From Pedobacter boryungensis (GTDB lineage Bacteria > Bacteroidota > Bacteroidia > Sphingobacteriales > Sphingobacteriaceae), in contig NZ_JABMKV010000005.1 of the NCBI RefSeq assembly GCF_013204825.1, positions 62,001-126,000 on the forward strand: 64,000 nt of DNA. The letters are read 5' to 3'. Under the pieces are notes generated by a model. It was given only the letters and a program-made list of their open reading frames with translations. It had not been told where the DNA came from and did no database searches. Below are positions 27,465 to 36,920 of this stretch, in pieces (positions within the stretch are counted from its first letter, which is position 1; each line of letters opens with the position of its first letter). The translations under genes were made by a program, and so were the position numbers.

Positions 27465-29713
27465 AATGTTGTAGTTTTTGGTATGGGTAATTCAATTAAT
27501 GCAAAGGTACCTGCATTTGGTTCGCCTTTTATCTCTAATTTTCCAGACAAATACGCAATGTTGGTTTGTAATAACTTCATTCCAACACCTGTGGTCTCGG
27601 TGTTTTCGTTGGGTATGCCCTTGCCATTATCTTCAATATAAATAGTGATGGCATTTTCTAATTCGATAATTTGTACAAACAAATGAGTTGCTTGGGCATG
27701 TTTAATGGTATTATTTACAATTTCTTGAATAATACGATAGGCACTCAGTATAAAGTTTTGAGGCCAATCCTTGGTGTCGTCCAATCCTTCAATTACATGT
27801 TCTACATGCAAACTATTTGCAGCCTTAATGTTGGTGAGGAGATCCAGAATAGCTGCTTTAAACCCATATTTTTCCAATGCAATTGGCATTAGCGTATGAC
27901 TAATATTTCTTACTGTTTCAGAGATATCATTCATTAAATTTTTAGTAGTCTTCAGTTTATTTTCTGCATCACTATCAGCTACAAATAAATTGTCTTGCAA
28001 GGTATTAATGTTAAGTTTAGCGATAGATAACATAGCACCAACCTCATCGTGCAAACGCCCAGCTATTCTTTTCTTTTCTTCTTCTTGCGCATCCGTCAGC
28101 GTATTCATCAAATCAATATGATGTTGTTTTTTTAAGTCACTTAAAGTTGCATCGTGTAAAAGAATCGCTTGTTTTTTACGTTGAGCGATAATATAGGCAA
28201 TGCCACCAAGCAATAACACCACTATGGTAGCCCCTATAATAATTAATAAATTACGTTGTTTTTGTTGATTAAGCTCTAGCTCCTGTACTTGCTTTTGCTT
28301 TTTCGTCAGCGCTAATTCTTTCTCTTTTTCATTTACCCTGTACTTGGTTTCGAGTTCATTTGTAATTTTAGACAAACTCATGTGGTACAAGGTATCTTTC
28401 AAATGCATTTCCTGCTCCAAATTTTTAATCAATGTATCTTGACCAACTGTGTTATATTGAGAGAAGTTTTTTAAGGCATTTGCGTAAATCAACCGTGTGG
28501 CTGGTGGCATTGAATATTTTTTAATGAGCCCCTGTGCTTTTTTAAAGTAGAAAGAAGCCGAATCACTTTTTCCTTCTCTTGCATATATATTCGAAAGTCC
28601 TGTCAAAATTTCAACATCAATATTCGGAGTATATTGTTTAGCCATTTTTAGCATGAAAGCCTTGAGGTAGTTTGCTTTAGCCAATTTATGGTTTTCTTTA
28701 GCATCGAAATATCTACTTTCTGCCAACTGATATTGTTTACGCGAATGTAAACTATTTTGATCCATGCCAAACTTTTTATGCTCGGCATAGTAACTCTCGA
28801 AATTGCTGTAATTCTTTAGCAGAAACGACAGATTAATCATTTTATTAATGCCATTTCCTTTTTGTTGGGTAGTCGCATTAGGTAAGTTGAATGTCTTTTC
28901 TGCATAGATAAAAGCATTCTTGTAATCGCCGTTTTTCTCATAGTTCCTAGATAAAATCTCAAAAAACAAACCTGTACGATCTGTCATGGCGTTATCCAAA
29001 TCAGGAATAAGATCTTTTAGAATGGAAAAAGCTTCGTCATCCTTTCTTACACTTAAAAGTGCATTAGCATAGGCAAAACGTGTATCTTTTAATAAGGCAA
29101 CATTATTGCTTTCCTTGGCTAATTTGAGCGCTAATTCGTAAGTAGGTTTTAACTTTTCATTATTTCCAGCTTTCAAATCTAAATTTGCTCTATTTCGTAA
29201 ATTTAGCACACGGGGAATAATAAATTGAGGCTTATCTTTTGTAAATGCCTCCAGTTTATCATTGTAAAAAGATGATTTTTCATTATCCCCAATACGAGTA
29301 TAAACCCTTGTTAAATCAGATAATACATTTACAACCGCTCTTTCAGGTAATTGCCCTAAATAAGTTTCAGCTTGTTTAATATATTTCACCGCATTTTCCT
29401 GATTGCCTAAGCCTAATTCTACGAGAGCTGTCACAGAAAGCAAACTTACCGTTAGCTCATCTCGCTTGGCCTCCCTTGTGTATTGTAAGGATTCTTCTAG
29501 CAAAACTTTTAATTCATCAGAATAGACCATTTTTGGATTTCGGCAGTATCTAACCAATTGGGTCACCTTATCAATAGATGCCGGCATCAATTTTATTTCA
29601 GAAATATCTTTTAATGGGGGAGGACTGCCAGGGGTTTGTGCAGGCAAAATAGTGCTCATGATAATGAGCATCAGCAACATTGAGAGTTTGAGAGCCGTAA
29701 ATTTTGAGTGCAT
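27461..29713 (-). CDS. TPR-containing sensor histidine kinase (HisKA_3)
   Basis: 750-residue membrane sensor. A signal peptide is followed by a periplasmic region of TPR-like helices (residues about 50-400), a coiled coil, one transmembrane helix (about 488-508), and a HisKA_3 kinase with the phospho-acceptor in RIAGRLHDEVGAMLS (His about 555). The HATPase domain carries IVNNTIKHAQATHL and DNGKGIPNENTETTGVGM. This architecture is common in Bacteroidota and pairs with NarL-type regulators. The kinase gene is upstream of, and overlaps, its regulator gene. The signal is unknown. Confidence 0.92.
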   Translation of the reverse strand: MHSKFTALKLSMLLMLIIMSTILPAQTPGSPPPLKDISEIKLMPASIDKVTQLVRYCRNPKMVYSDELKVLLEESLQYTREAKRDELTVSLLSVTALVELGLGNQENAVKYIKQAETYLGQLPERAVVNVLSDLTRVYTRIGDNEKSSFYNDKLEAFTKDKPQFIIPRVLNLRNRANLDLKAGNNEKLKPTYELALKLAKESNNVALLKDTRFAYANALLSVRKDDEAFSILKDLIPDLDNAMTDRTGLFFEILSRNYEKNGDYKNAFIYAEKTFNLPNATTQQKGNGINKMINLSFLLKNYSNFESYYAEHKKFGMDQNSLHSRKQYQLAESRYFDAKENHKLAKANYLKAFMLKMAKQYTPNIDVEILTGLSNIYAREGKSDSASFYFKKAQGLIKKYSMPPATRLIYANALKNFSQYNTVGQDTLIKNLEQEMHLKDTLYHMSLSKITNELETKYRVNEKEKELALTKKQKQVQELELNQQKQRNLLIIIGATIVVLLLGGIAYIIAQRKKQAILLHDATLSDLKKQHHIDLMNTLTDAQEEEKKRIAGRLHDEVGAMLSIAKLNINTLQDNLFVADSDAENKLKTTKNLMNDISETVRNISHTLMPIALEKYGFKAAILDLLTNIKAANSLHVEHVIEGLDDTKDWPQNFILSAYRIIQEIVNNTIKHAQATHLFVQIIELENAITIYIEDNGKGIPNENTETTGVGMKLLQTNIAYLSGKLEIKGEPNAGTFALIELPIPKTTTL

Positions 29714-29902
29714 AATTTAAGCTCTAAAATAACAATAAATAACAAAAATGATACATGTTGAAACAATAATTAGGAATTATCGAGTTCAGTATTCTAATAT
29801 TTGATATTCTAGGAAATAAATTTGCGAGCCCTAAACTTTTAATTACTTTTGTGCCTCATTCACTAAATATGGCAGCTGTTAACTGAAACTGCCAATTAAA
29901 AT

Positions 29903-29979
29903 GGGGGATTAGCTCATTTGGCTAGAGCGCTTGCCTGGCAGGCAAGAGGTGACCGGTTCGAATCCGGTATTCTCCACCA
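29903..29979 (+). tRNA. tRNA-Ala (GGC anticodon)
   Basis: A complete cloverleaf is readable. The acceptor stem GGGGGAT pairs with ATTCTCC and includes the G3-U70 wobble pair that marks alanine tRNAs. The D-arm is GCTC...GAGC, and the anticodon arm CTTGC-CTGGCAG-GCAAG has anticodon GGC. The T-arm contains GGTTCGAATCC, and CCA is encoded. No other RNA gene is adjacent. Confidence 0.96.
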
Positions 29980-30142
29980 TTTTCCCTTCCCACCTGAACA
30001 TACTACAGATCAATTAAGTTAATTTGAATTGATAATAAATACATTTCAATTAATTTGATGTGTAGATTAACTAAAAAACGTATTTTCTTCTAAACCTATT
30101 TACTAAATTAGCGTTTAATATACTATTACCTGACTTAAACCT

Positions 30143-32626
30143 ATGAAAGAAACAGCTGAATTGAGCGTCGAACAATTAAACTATATTCTATCGCTAACCA
30201 AAACAGCTACTGCAGTACATGTGGGCGAAGATGCTACCATCAAGTTTGCAAATAAAGCAATGCTCAATATCTGGGGCAAAGATAATCAGGTAATTGGTAA
30301 GACATTAGCGCAGGCATTACCTGAGCTGGAGGGCCAGCCTTTTATAGAAATGTTTGCTCGTGTTTGGCGTGAGGGAATAACTATTTCGGGAAGCGATACC
30401 GCTGCAGACCTCATGATTAATGGGGAGACTAAAACATTTTACTTTGATTTTGAATATAGGGCTGTAAAAGATAGCAATAACAATGTAATTGCCATTTTAC
30501 ATACAGCGACCGACGTGACAGAACGGTACTTAAATAGGCGTGAACTGAAAGAGGCAGTACAGAATCGGGAGCTTTTGCAACGAGAACAATCATTAAATGA
30601 GGAATTAGCTTCTTCTAACGAGGAGCTCAATGCAATTAACGAAGAACTTTCTAAAAGTAGGGAAGATCTTTTTGTGATGAACAGAGACCTAGAGCAGAGG
30701 GTAGAAGAAAGGGTTAAAGCCTTTGCCGAAAGCGAAGAACGTTTTCGCAGTATGGCCGAAAATACAGATATATTAATAGCCGTAGGAAACGAAACAGGCA
30801 AAAAGTTCTATTTTAACAAAGCCTGGACTAAACTGACTGGACGTACGTCAAAGCAATTAATAGATTCGGGCTGGGAAGATCTGATGGATGAAAGAGACAG
30901 TGAGGAATATAAATCAGTTCAATTAGGCGCATATCAGAAGCGAGTATCTTATTCAAATGAATTTAGGCTGAGAGGGGTAGATGGTAAGGTACACTGGATG
31001 TTAAAGAAGGGAACCCCAAGATTTCTCTCTGATGGTACCTTTGCGGGTTATATCAGTTCGTGTGTAGATATCACTCAAAGAAAAGAGGACGAACAGCTAT
31101 TGCAAGACTTAAATGAGGAGCTAGCCACTTCTAATGAAGAACTGGCTGCCGTAAATGAAGAGCTAGCTGCAACCAATGAAGAACTTGAAAAGTCTTTTAA
31201 TGAACTTGTGATTAGTGAGCGTCGTTTTCGCACTCTAATTAGGCAGGCGCCAGTCGCTATTTGTGTCATCAGGGCACAAGATTTAATGATTACTGATGTG
31301 AATGATGCCTATCTTGAATTGGTTGGAAAGGAAAGGATAGAACTTGAGGATCATACCATTTGGGATGCAGTTGCGGAAGCTGCAGAGGGTTATGCACCGG
31401 TACTGCAAAATGTAATTGATACAGGCATTCCCTTCCACGCTAGAGAACATGAGGTAACGTTAATCCGTAAGGGAGTTCCAGAAAGAATATTTATAGATTT
31501 TGTTTACGAACCATTGAGGGGCTTATCCGGAGAAATTATCTCTGTCATGGTAGTTGGAAATGATGTAACCGATAAGGTGATAGCTAGACATAGCATTGAA
31601 GATTCAGAAGAACGAAATAGACTTGCCGTAGAGGCAGCTGAAATTGGCACCTATGATTATAGCTATGAAACCGATACACTTACTACCGGTGGTCGCTTTA
31701 ACTTAATCTTTGGTGTGGCGAATGGGGTAAGGAGAGAGGAGATCATACAAATGTATCATCCAGACGATGTTGACTTAAGTCCAGCCGCCCATGAAGCAGC
31801 AAAAAATGATGGCAAGCTTTTTTATGAAACAAGGTTTCAAAAAGCTGATGGTTCGCTCCGTTGGGCTAGGTTTCATGGTAAAATTTACTATCACAATAAT
31901 GGTCAACCTAAAAGGATATTGGGCACTGTGCTGGATATTACAGCATATAAAAAGCTTCAGCAGCAAAAAGATGATTTTATTTCAATTGCAAGCCACGAGC
32001 TAAAAACACCTATAACTAGTCTAAAAGCCTCCTTACAATTGCTACAACGCATGAAAGATAATTCCTCTCCACATTTTCCAAAGCTCATTGAGCAGTCGGC
32101 ACGGAGTATGAACAAAATATCTGAACTAGTTGAGGACCTCCTGAATGTAACCCGAATGCAAGAGGGGCTTGTGCAGTTGAATAAAGAAAACTTTACCATT
32201 GCACAAATGCTCGATGACTGTTGTACCCATGTGAGACAATTAGGAACCTATGAACTGATTGTAGAGGGCGACAGAAACCTTCAGGTCATTGCAGATGAAC
32301 ATCGCCTTGAACAAGTTGTCGTTAACTTCGTGAACAATGCAATTAAGTACGCACCGAATGAAAACAAAATATTTTTAACCGTAGAGGATTTAGGTGATAC
32401 AGCCAAGGTGTCTGTAAGAGATACCGGGCCAGGTATTGCGAAGGAAAAATTGCCCCATCTCTTCGAACGCTATTTTAGAGCCGATCCATCTGGAGCCCAG
32501 GTCTCGGGTTTGGGATTAGGCTTGTATATTAGCGCAGATATAATTGAAAGGCATAAAGGAAAGATTGGTGTAGATAGTGAAGAGGGCAAAGGAAGTACTT
32601 TCTGGTTTATCATTCCTAAAGCTTAA
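30143..32626 (+). CDS. Soluble multi-PAS sensor histidine kinase
   Basis: 827-residue kinase with no membrane segment. Order: PAS (about 10-125), a heptad-rich signalling helix with repeated NEEL units (about 145-195), PAS (about 200-320, ending SCVDITQR), a second NEEL-rich helix (about 325-365), PAS (about 370-490), PAS (about 495-610), HisKA with His618 in FISIASHELKTPITSL, and a HATPase domain (NNAIKYAPNE, DTGPGIAKEKLPHLFERYF, SGLGLGLYISADI). It probably senses intracellular redox state or small molecules through PAS. No response regulator is adjacent on the same strand; a lone receiver lies at 33117 on the other strand. Confidence 0.92.
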   Translation: MKETAELSVEQLNYILSLTKTATAVHVGEDATIKFANKAMLNIWGKDNQVIGKTLAQALPELEGQPFIEMFARVWREGITISGSDTAADLMINGETKTFYFDFEYRAVKDSNNNVIAILHTATDVTERYLNRRELKEAVQNRELLQREQSLNEELASSNEELNAINEELSKSREDLFVMNRDLEQRVEERVKAFAESEERFRSMAENTDILIAVGNETGKKFYFNKAWTKLTGRTSKQLIDSGWEDLMDERDSEEYKSVQLGAYQKRVSYSNEFRLRGVDGKVHWMLKKGTPRFLSDGTFAGYISSCVDITQRKEDEQLLQDLNEELATSNEELAAVNEELAATNEELEKSFNELVISERRFRTLIRQAPVAICVIRAQDLMITDVNDAYLELVGKERIELEDHTIWDAVAEAAEGYAPVLQNVIDTGIPFHAREHEVTLIRKGVPERIFIDFVYEPLRGLSGEIISVMVVGNDVTDKVIARHSIEDSEERNRLAVEAAEIGTYDYSYETDTLTTGGRFNLIFGVANGVRREEIIQMYHPDDVDLSPAAHEAAKNDGKLFYETRFQKADGSLRWARFHGKIYYHNNGQPKRILGTVLDITAYKKLQQQKDDFISIASHELKTPITSLKASLQLLQRMKDNSSPHFPKLIEQSARSMNKISELVEDLLNVTRMQEGLVQLNKENFTIAQMLDDCCTHVRQLGTYELIVEGDRNLQVIADEHRLEQVVVNFVNNAIKYAPNENKIFLTVEDLGDTAKVSVRDTGPGIAKEKLPHLFERYFRADPSGAQVSGLGLGLYISADIIERHKGKIGVDSEEGKGSTFWFIIPKA

Positions 32627-32839
32627 TACGTACACGATATTTATATTGTTATAATGTGCTTAGCTTTGATGCGATGCTCTCCACCTAAACATACAACAAT
32701 CTGATCGTATTGTTTTTTTAATCCTGTGGCAGAGTCTCGATTCACTAGATTTAATACAACCTTTTGTTCTACCTGAAATTATAAAAAAACATAATTTGAA
32801 CAATGTCACTTGCCATGTGTTTACAGTAAAAAATATGTT

Positions 32840-33064
32840 ATGGAAAGTTTCGAAATTCAATTAATAGATAAAACCTATACCATTGAACCCCAAGAGAATG
32901 GAACATTTAGGGTAATGGACGGTGAGCAAAAGATAGGTGTAGTTTATCCTGAGGTAGGTAATTTTGATGTGGAATGGAAAACGATGGATGATATGGGTAG
33001 TGATTTCGCGGGGCAGATAGGTGAGCTAATTTCAGAACATCAAATGGGAAATTCAAATCTTTAA
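32840..33064 (+). CDS. Small hypothetical protein
   Basis: 74-residue acidic protein with a compact beta-rich pattern (FEIQLIDKTYTIEPQENGTF, QKIGVVYPEVGNFDVEWKT). The ATG at 32840 is chosen over a codon 30 bases upstream because the fold begins there. I do not recognise a family. It lies between the PAS kinase and a convergent receiver gene. Confidence 0.6.
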   Translation: MESFEIQLIDKTYTIEPQENGTFRVMDGEQKIGVVYPEVGNFDVEWKTMDDMGSDFAGQIGELISEHQMGNSNL

Positions 33065-33116
33065 CTTAGATATATCAAACCGTTTAACTATTATCAAAGA
33101 AGCTTTTCAATGACTT

Positions 33117-33473
33117 TTATGTAATGAGTTGTGCTACCTTTCGAGTCAATTCATCAATGTTAAACGGTTTTGGGATGAATGATGCGTCTGGGCAGCGCTG
33201 GTTTGCCTCTTCGGTACCTTTGTGGGCAGAAATTAGGATGATTGGAACATGAGAAGTTTTAGGATTAGCCTTTAGTTCCTCGCAAAGTACCATACCATCA
33301 CCATCTGGAAGCATCACATCCAATAAGTAAAGGTCGGGAACGCTCCGAGAGTTTTCCATGAAGCTGGTCACGGTTGCAAACATTTTAAGGCTATAGTTTT
33401 CTCCTTCAAGAATAAATCCATACAGTTCACGAAGGTCGTCGTTATCTTCTAAAATGTAGATTAATTTTTGCAT
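33117..33473 (-). CDS. Single-domain response regulator (CheY-like receiver)
   Basis: 118-residue receiver without an output domain. Conserved residues are the acidic cluster (LEDNDD, residues 8-13), phospho-acceptor Asp52 (LYLLDVMLPDGDG), the Ser/Thr switch (IILISAHKG) and Lys in FIPKPFN. It may act as a phosphate sink or relay, or signal by protein contact. The multi-PAS kinase encoded 0.5 kb away is a possible partner, although the genes are convergent. Confidence 0.9.
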   Translation of the reverse strand: MQKLIYILEDNDDLRELYGFILEGENYSLKMFATVTSFMENSRSVPDLYLLDVMLPDGDGMVLCEELKANPKTSHVPIILISAHKGTEEANQRCPDASFIPKPFNIDELTRKVAQLIT

Positions 33474-33716
33474 AACTCAATTGTGTATCTCTTTTTTGAA
33501 CAGGGGTTTTTAGCTTTTTGTTTAGAATTGTTCATACATAGAAGTTGTATGGGTGTAAGCTCGGCAAGCAGAAACAGGTTGTAGTCACTTACTAGATCAT
33601 AAAAATCCTTCTGTTGCTATAATACCCAATAACAGCAACTCAAGCTAATTACATTTGTTTTTATTATCTCCAGCTAACGGAAAACATTATCGCCTTTACA
33701 CGTGTTCGGTATCTAT

Positions 33717-34973
33717 ATGGAGAAAAACTTACGCAAACAAATATTAGATTTTAATTTCCCAAGGCTGCCTGAAATGACGCAGTTAAAATATACTAGAATG
33801 GCAGAAAATGCTTTCCGGTTTTTCCGAGGAACCTGCCACCTTTTTTACGACCGGCTTTGTAAGATGAAAGGGATACCTACTTCTCCCTTAGTATGGATTT
33901 GTGGCGATTTGCATATCGAGAATTTTGGTAGCTACCGTGGAGAAAATGGACTGATCTATTTTGATTTAAATGATTTTGACGAAGGGGTGCTTGCTCCTGC
34001 AATTTTTGAAATCATCCGATTAGTAACCAGCATCTTTGTTGCCTTTGAAGTGTATGAGATTGCTGAAGATCAGGCAGCAAATCTTGTCTCTATATTTCTT
34101 GGAAGCTACTCTTCTGTACTTGCCAAGGGTAAGGCAGTCGCAATTGATCCGAGAACTGCTAGGGGCATTGTTTCCAATTTTCTTAAGCATTCCGAGCGTA
34201 GGAGCTATAAACAGTTACTAGGCAAGCGAACGGTTTCCAAGGGAAAAAAGATCTTACTGTCACTGGAACATGAAAAGCATGCTAAGGTCGAAAAAAAGCT
34301 AAAATCTGCCTTAATTGCACATATCTCTAACTGGCTGGAAACAAGTCCAGCAAGCCCATATAATTATAAGGTAAAGGATGTAGTGTTCCGCATTGCAGGT
34401 ACTGGTAGCCTTGGGGTAAAGCGGTATCTTTTCCTGTTAAGGAGCACAACGGTGAAGGGAAGATATCTTTTACTAGATATGAAACAGTCGTTTGATTCTT
34501 CCCTTTCGCCCTTTGTTGAAACAAAGCCAAGGTGGGATACCCAGGCGGAGCGAATTGTTTCCATACAGCAGCGAATGCAGTATGTATCATCAGCACTGCT
34601 TGATGTGACCGAGTTTGAAGGCGAGAGCTATGTTTTGGGTGAGATGCAGCCTATGGAAGATACCTTTGACTTTTCATTGGTTGCTGGCAATTATCGTTCG
34701 CTAATCCAGGTGATTGAGGATATGGGCGCACTTACCGCTTCTAGCCAATTACGAAGTGGTGGGATGGAGGGTTCTGCAAATATAGATGAGCTCAGGAAAT
34801 TTGGTCTAGATTTTACCAGTTGGAAAGAGCAAATAGTGTACATGGCAAGAGAGCTCGCAAAACAAAACGATAATGATTATAAGGAGTTCCTGGCCGGATA
34901 TGAACAGGGAGAATATAAGAACGAAAACAGTAAACTCAAAGCAAATGAAAAAAAAGAGAAAGTTAAACTTTGA
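33717..34973 (+). CDS. DUF2252 family protein
   Basis: 418-residue cytoplasmic protein starting at the ATG at 33717. It has the DUF2252 blocks: FRGTCHLFYDRL, WICGDLHIENFGSY, IYFDLNDFDEGVLAPAIFEI and RIAGTGSLGVKRYLFLL. The GDxHxxNFG and FDxNDFD motifs resemble the catalytic and metal loops of aminoglycoside phosphotransferase-like kinases, so an ATP-dependent phosphotransfer activity is possible but unproven. The gene overlaps the next one by 29 bases. One 60-base line within it (34501-34560) is 52% G+C by hand count, well above most of the window. Confidence 0.85.
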   Translation: MEKNLRKQILDFNFPRLPEMTQLKYTRMAENAFRFFRGTCHLFYDRLCKMKGIPTSPLVWICGDLHIENFGSYRGENGLIYFDLNDFDEGVLAPAIFEIIRLVTSIFVAFEVYEIAEDQAANLVSIFLGSYSSVLAKGKAVAIDPRTARGIVSNFLKHSERRSYKQLLGKRTVSKGKKILLSLEHEKHAKVEKKLKSALIAHISNWLETSPASPYNYKVKDVVFRIAGTGSLGVKRYLFLLRSTTVKGRYLLLDMKQSFDSSLSPFVETKPRWDTQAERIVSIQQRMQYVSSALLDVTEFEGESYVLGEMQPMEDTFDFSLVAGNYRSLIQVIEDMGALTASSQLRSGGMEGSANIDELRKFGLDFTSWKEQIVYMARELAKQNDNDYKEFLAGYEQGEYKNENSKLKANEKKEKVKL

Positions 34974-35394
34974 AAAGATTGCTCATTCAATGACTTGTTG
35001 GGCTGGGAGTTCAGCAGCTTTTTTAGTTGCACTTGTGTTTGTGATGTCCTGGGCAATAAGTGGACCTATATTCCATTTTTCGAATACCTGGCAATTGGTA
35101 ATTAATACCGGAACAACAATCGTGACTTTTCTGATGGTATTTCTGATTCAAAAATCTCAAAATAAGGATGGTAAGGCGATCCAGTTGAAGCTAAACGAAC
35201 TGATTGCAGCTTCTCATTACACCAGTAACCGTATGGTGAATATTGAGAGCCTTACCGAGGAGGAGTTGAATGTACTGCATGCCTATTATTCGAAGCTTTC
35301 CTCTTCTGCTAAAAAAGAGGAGGATATCCATCTGCCCCGTTCTATAGACGCTGCCAAACTGCACATCACCCTTAAGAAGTTCCCCAACCCATAG
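34945..35394 (+). CDS. Low-affinity iron permease-like membrane protein
   Basis: 149-residue protein with two transmembrane helices (FLVALVFVMSWAISGPIF and LVINTGTTIVTFLMVFLIQ), then the conserved QKSQNKDGKAIQLKLNELI segment typical of the family named for yeast Fet4. Bacterial members are short and their transport activity is mostly untested. The start at 34945 overlaps the DUF2252 gene by 29 bases in another frame; the upstream codon at 34873 would only read through DUF2252. The C-terminus is polar and cytoplasmic. Confidence 0.8.
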   Translation: MKKKRKLNFEKIAHSMTCWAGSSAAFLVALVFVMSWAISGPIFHFSNTWQLVINTGTTIVTFLMVFLIQKSQNKDGKAIQLKLNELIAASHYTSNRMVNIESLTEEELNVLHAYYSKLSSSAKKEEDIHLPRSIDAAKLHITLKKFPNP

Positions 35395-35491
35395 TTGAGG
35401 TTAAAGATTAATATTTAAAGAATATGAAATATACCATTTTTTGAGTGATAGATTGAAGAAGATACTGACTTCATTAATATCTTTTCAGGTA

Positions 35492-35893
35492 TTACCAGAC
35501 ATTATTTATTGCACTACACAACACGCCTCTTTTGCCGTAATCGGTAAACCACAATTGACCGACACCAATTCCCCAAGATCCATCTTTTGGGTCAGATAAC
35601 AGATTCTCCCAACTCAGATCCCTTTCAATTTCTGATTTAAAAGCTTTGGTAAAAACTCGGTCGTAATAAGTAATAAAATCCTTATTGTTTTTTAAAGTAA
35701 CAATTTTCTTTTTGATGGTTACCTTAATTGGATAGTGGGTCATATTTGATAAACGCACTTTCTCATTTTTATTTAAAGCAGCAATAAATGATTTCATGCC
35801 CTTTAATTCAAAATCTTCTGGACTATCTTGTGCTTTTAACCATATAGGAACACATATCAATAAAATCAGCGGTAATAACTTTTGTATGTTCAT
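35492..35893 (-). CDS. Small secreted hypothetical protein
   Basis: 133-residue protein with a clear signal peptide (MNIQKLLPLILLICVPIWLKAQ). The mature part contains LSNMTHYPIKVTIKKKIVTL and a C-terminal WGIGVGQLWFTDYGKRGV. This layout is like small SnoaL/NTF2-like periplasmic proteins, but the match is not strong enough to name. It stands alone. Confidence 0.65.
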   Translation of the reverse strand: MNIQKLLPLILLICVPIWLKAQDSPEDFELKGMKSFIAALNKNEKVRLSNMTHYPIKVTIKKKIVTLKNNKDFITYYDRVFTKAFKSEIERDLSWENLLSDPKDGSWGIGVGQLWFTDYGKRGVLCSAINNVW

Positions 35894-36015
35894 AGTTTTA
35901 AACGATTAAACTTAAGGTCATATTTTTGTTTTCAAATTTGATATAATGTTGGTTGGTTAAGCATTTTGCCATTTGCAAATACTCTAGCCCCATCAGTATT
36001 TCTTCGTTTACCTAA

Positions 36016-36105
36016 AATCGGCCTTGGCTAGTGCGGAATGCAATAAATTAGCCTACTCAGAAACTTTAACAGCGCTAGGCGCAGCCGTGGATTTATTTAT
36101 GCGCA
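36016..36105. repeat. Diverged copy of the 180-bp intergenic repeat
   Basis: CGGCCTTGGCTAGTGCGG and the following bases align with the core of the two fuller copies at 38241 and 38486 (CGACCTTGGCTGGTGCGG), with many substitutions. It sits in the 380-base gap 35894-36273, which otherwise shows no gene; the open frame across it only translates the repeat. Confidence 0.5.
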
Positions 36106-36273
36106 TATATTTATTAAATGTTATAAATGAGCTTCGCTTTGCTGCGGTATTTTGCATACTTTTTTCATCTGTTGGAAAAAAGTTTGTCCGCGAAGCGATA
36201 AGAACTATTAAAAGTTTTCGAAGGATTTATTGGTCTATAATAAACAAGGGAGCAATTCCTTAACCTATGTATT

Positions 36274-36906
36274 TTAATTTTTAGCTAACACCCTATCAAT
36301 CAAATAATTCATTAATGCAATAGCAGTATCAATTACTGGGGCAGCCATTTCATCTTTATACATCACGTCAAGGTTTCCCTCTCCAAAATACAAACCATTA
36401 TTGGCCAAAAAAGATAAACGGATTGTGCCCTTTTCAGGAAAATCTCTACGAGGTTTATACCACGGACCAATTTTACCAGCTACGATTTCACCTTTATTCA
36501 ATAAATCTGTTGTTAATTTTAACGACTCCTCATTTGGTGAATCATAGAAAATGGTTTTCCCTGTATGGTTAATGTAACGACAAGAACCATCTTTATAAGC
36601 TGCAACCACATCTAAACCATTTTCTAAGCCAACTTCTACCACCACGCCCAATACTTCCATTTGCGCAGGATCAACACCTTCTTCAAAAAGCTCTTTCCAA
36701 AAAAGTAAACGATATCTAGAGTCAACATTTGGATCATTCGCAATCTGAAGCATTTGAGCTTCATCAGATACGCCCTTATTTAATAAGTTTAAGGGGTGAG
36801 TTGATAATGCATCTTTAGAGATAAGCTCTAAATCATCTCCAAATAGCAAATGATAGATTTTATTCTGACTTTCTTCTAGGTAAGGACCGGTGATTAATTG
36901 AGACAT
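36274..36906 (-). CDS. Conserved hypothetical cytoplasmic protein
   Basis: 210-residue soluble protein without a signal peptide or a motif I recognise. It begins MSQLITGPYLEESQNKIYHL and has a helical N-terminal third, then a beta-rich part (GVVVEVGLENGLDVVAAYKD, SCRYINHTGKTIFYD). It starts 14 bases after the end of the upstream gene on the same strand, so the two probably form an operon. Function unknown. Confidence 0.65.
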   Translation of the reverse strand: MSQLITGPYLEESQNKIYHLLFGDDLELISKDALSTHPLNLLNKGVSDEAQMLQIANDPNVDSRYRLLFWKELFEEGVDPAQMEVLGVVVEVGLENGLDVVAAYKDGSCRYINHTGKTIFYDSPNEESLKLTTDLLNKGEIVAGKIGPWYKPRRDFPEKGTIRLSFLANNGLYFGEGNLDVMYKDEMAAPVIDTAIALMNYLIDRVLAKN

Positions 36907-36920
36907 AACAAGTAGAGAGA

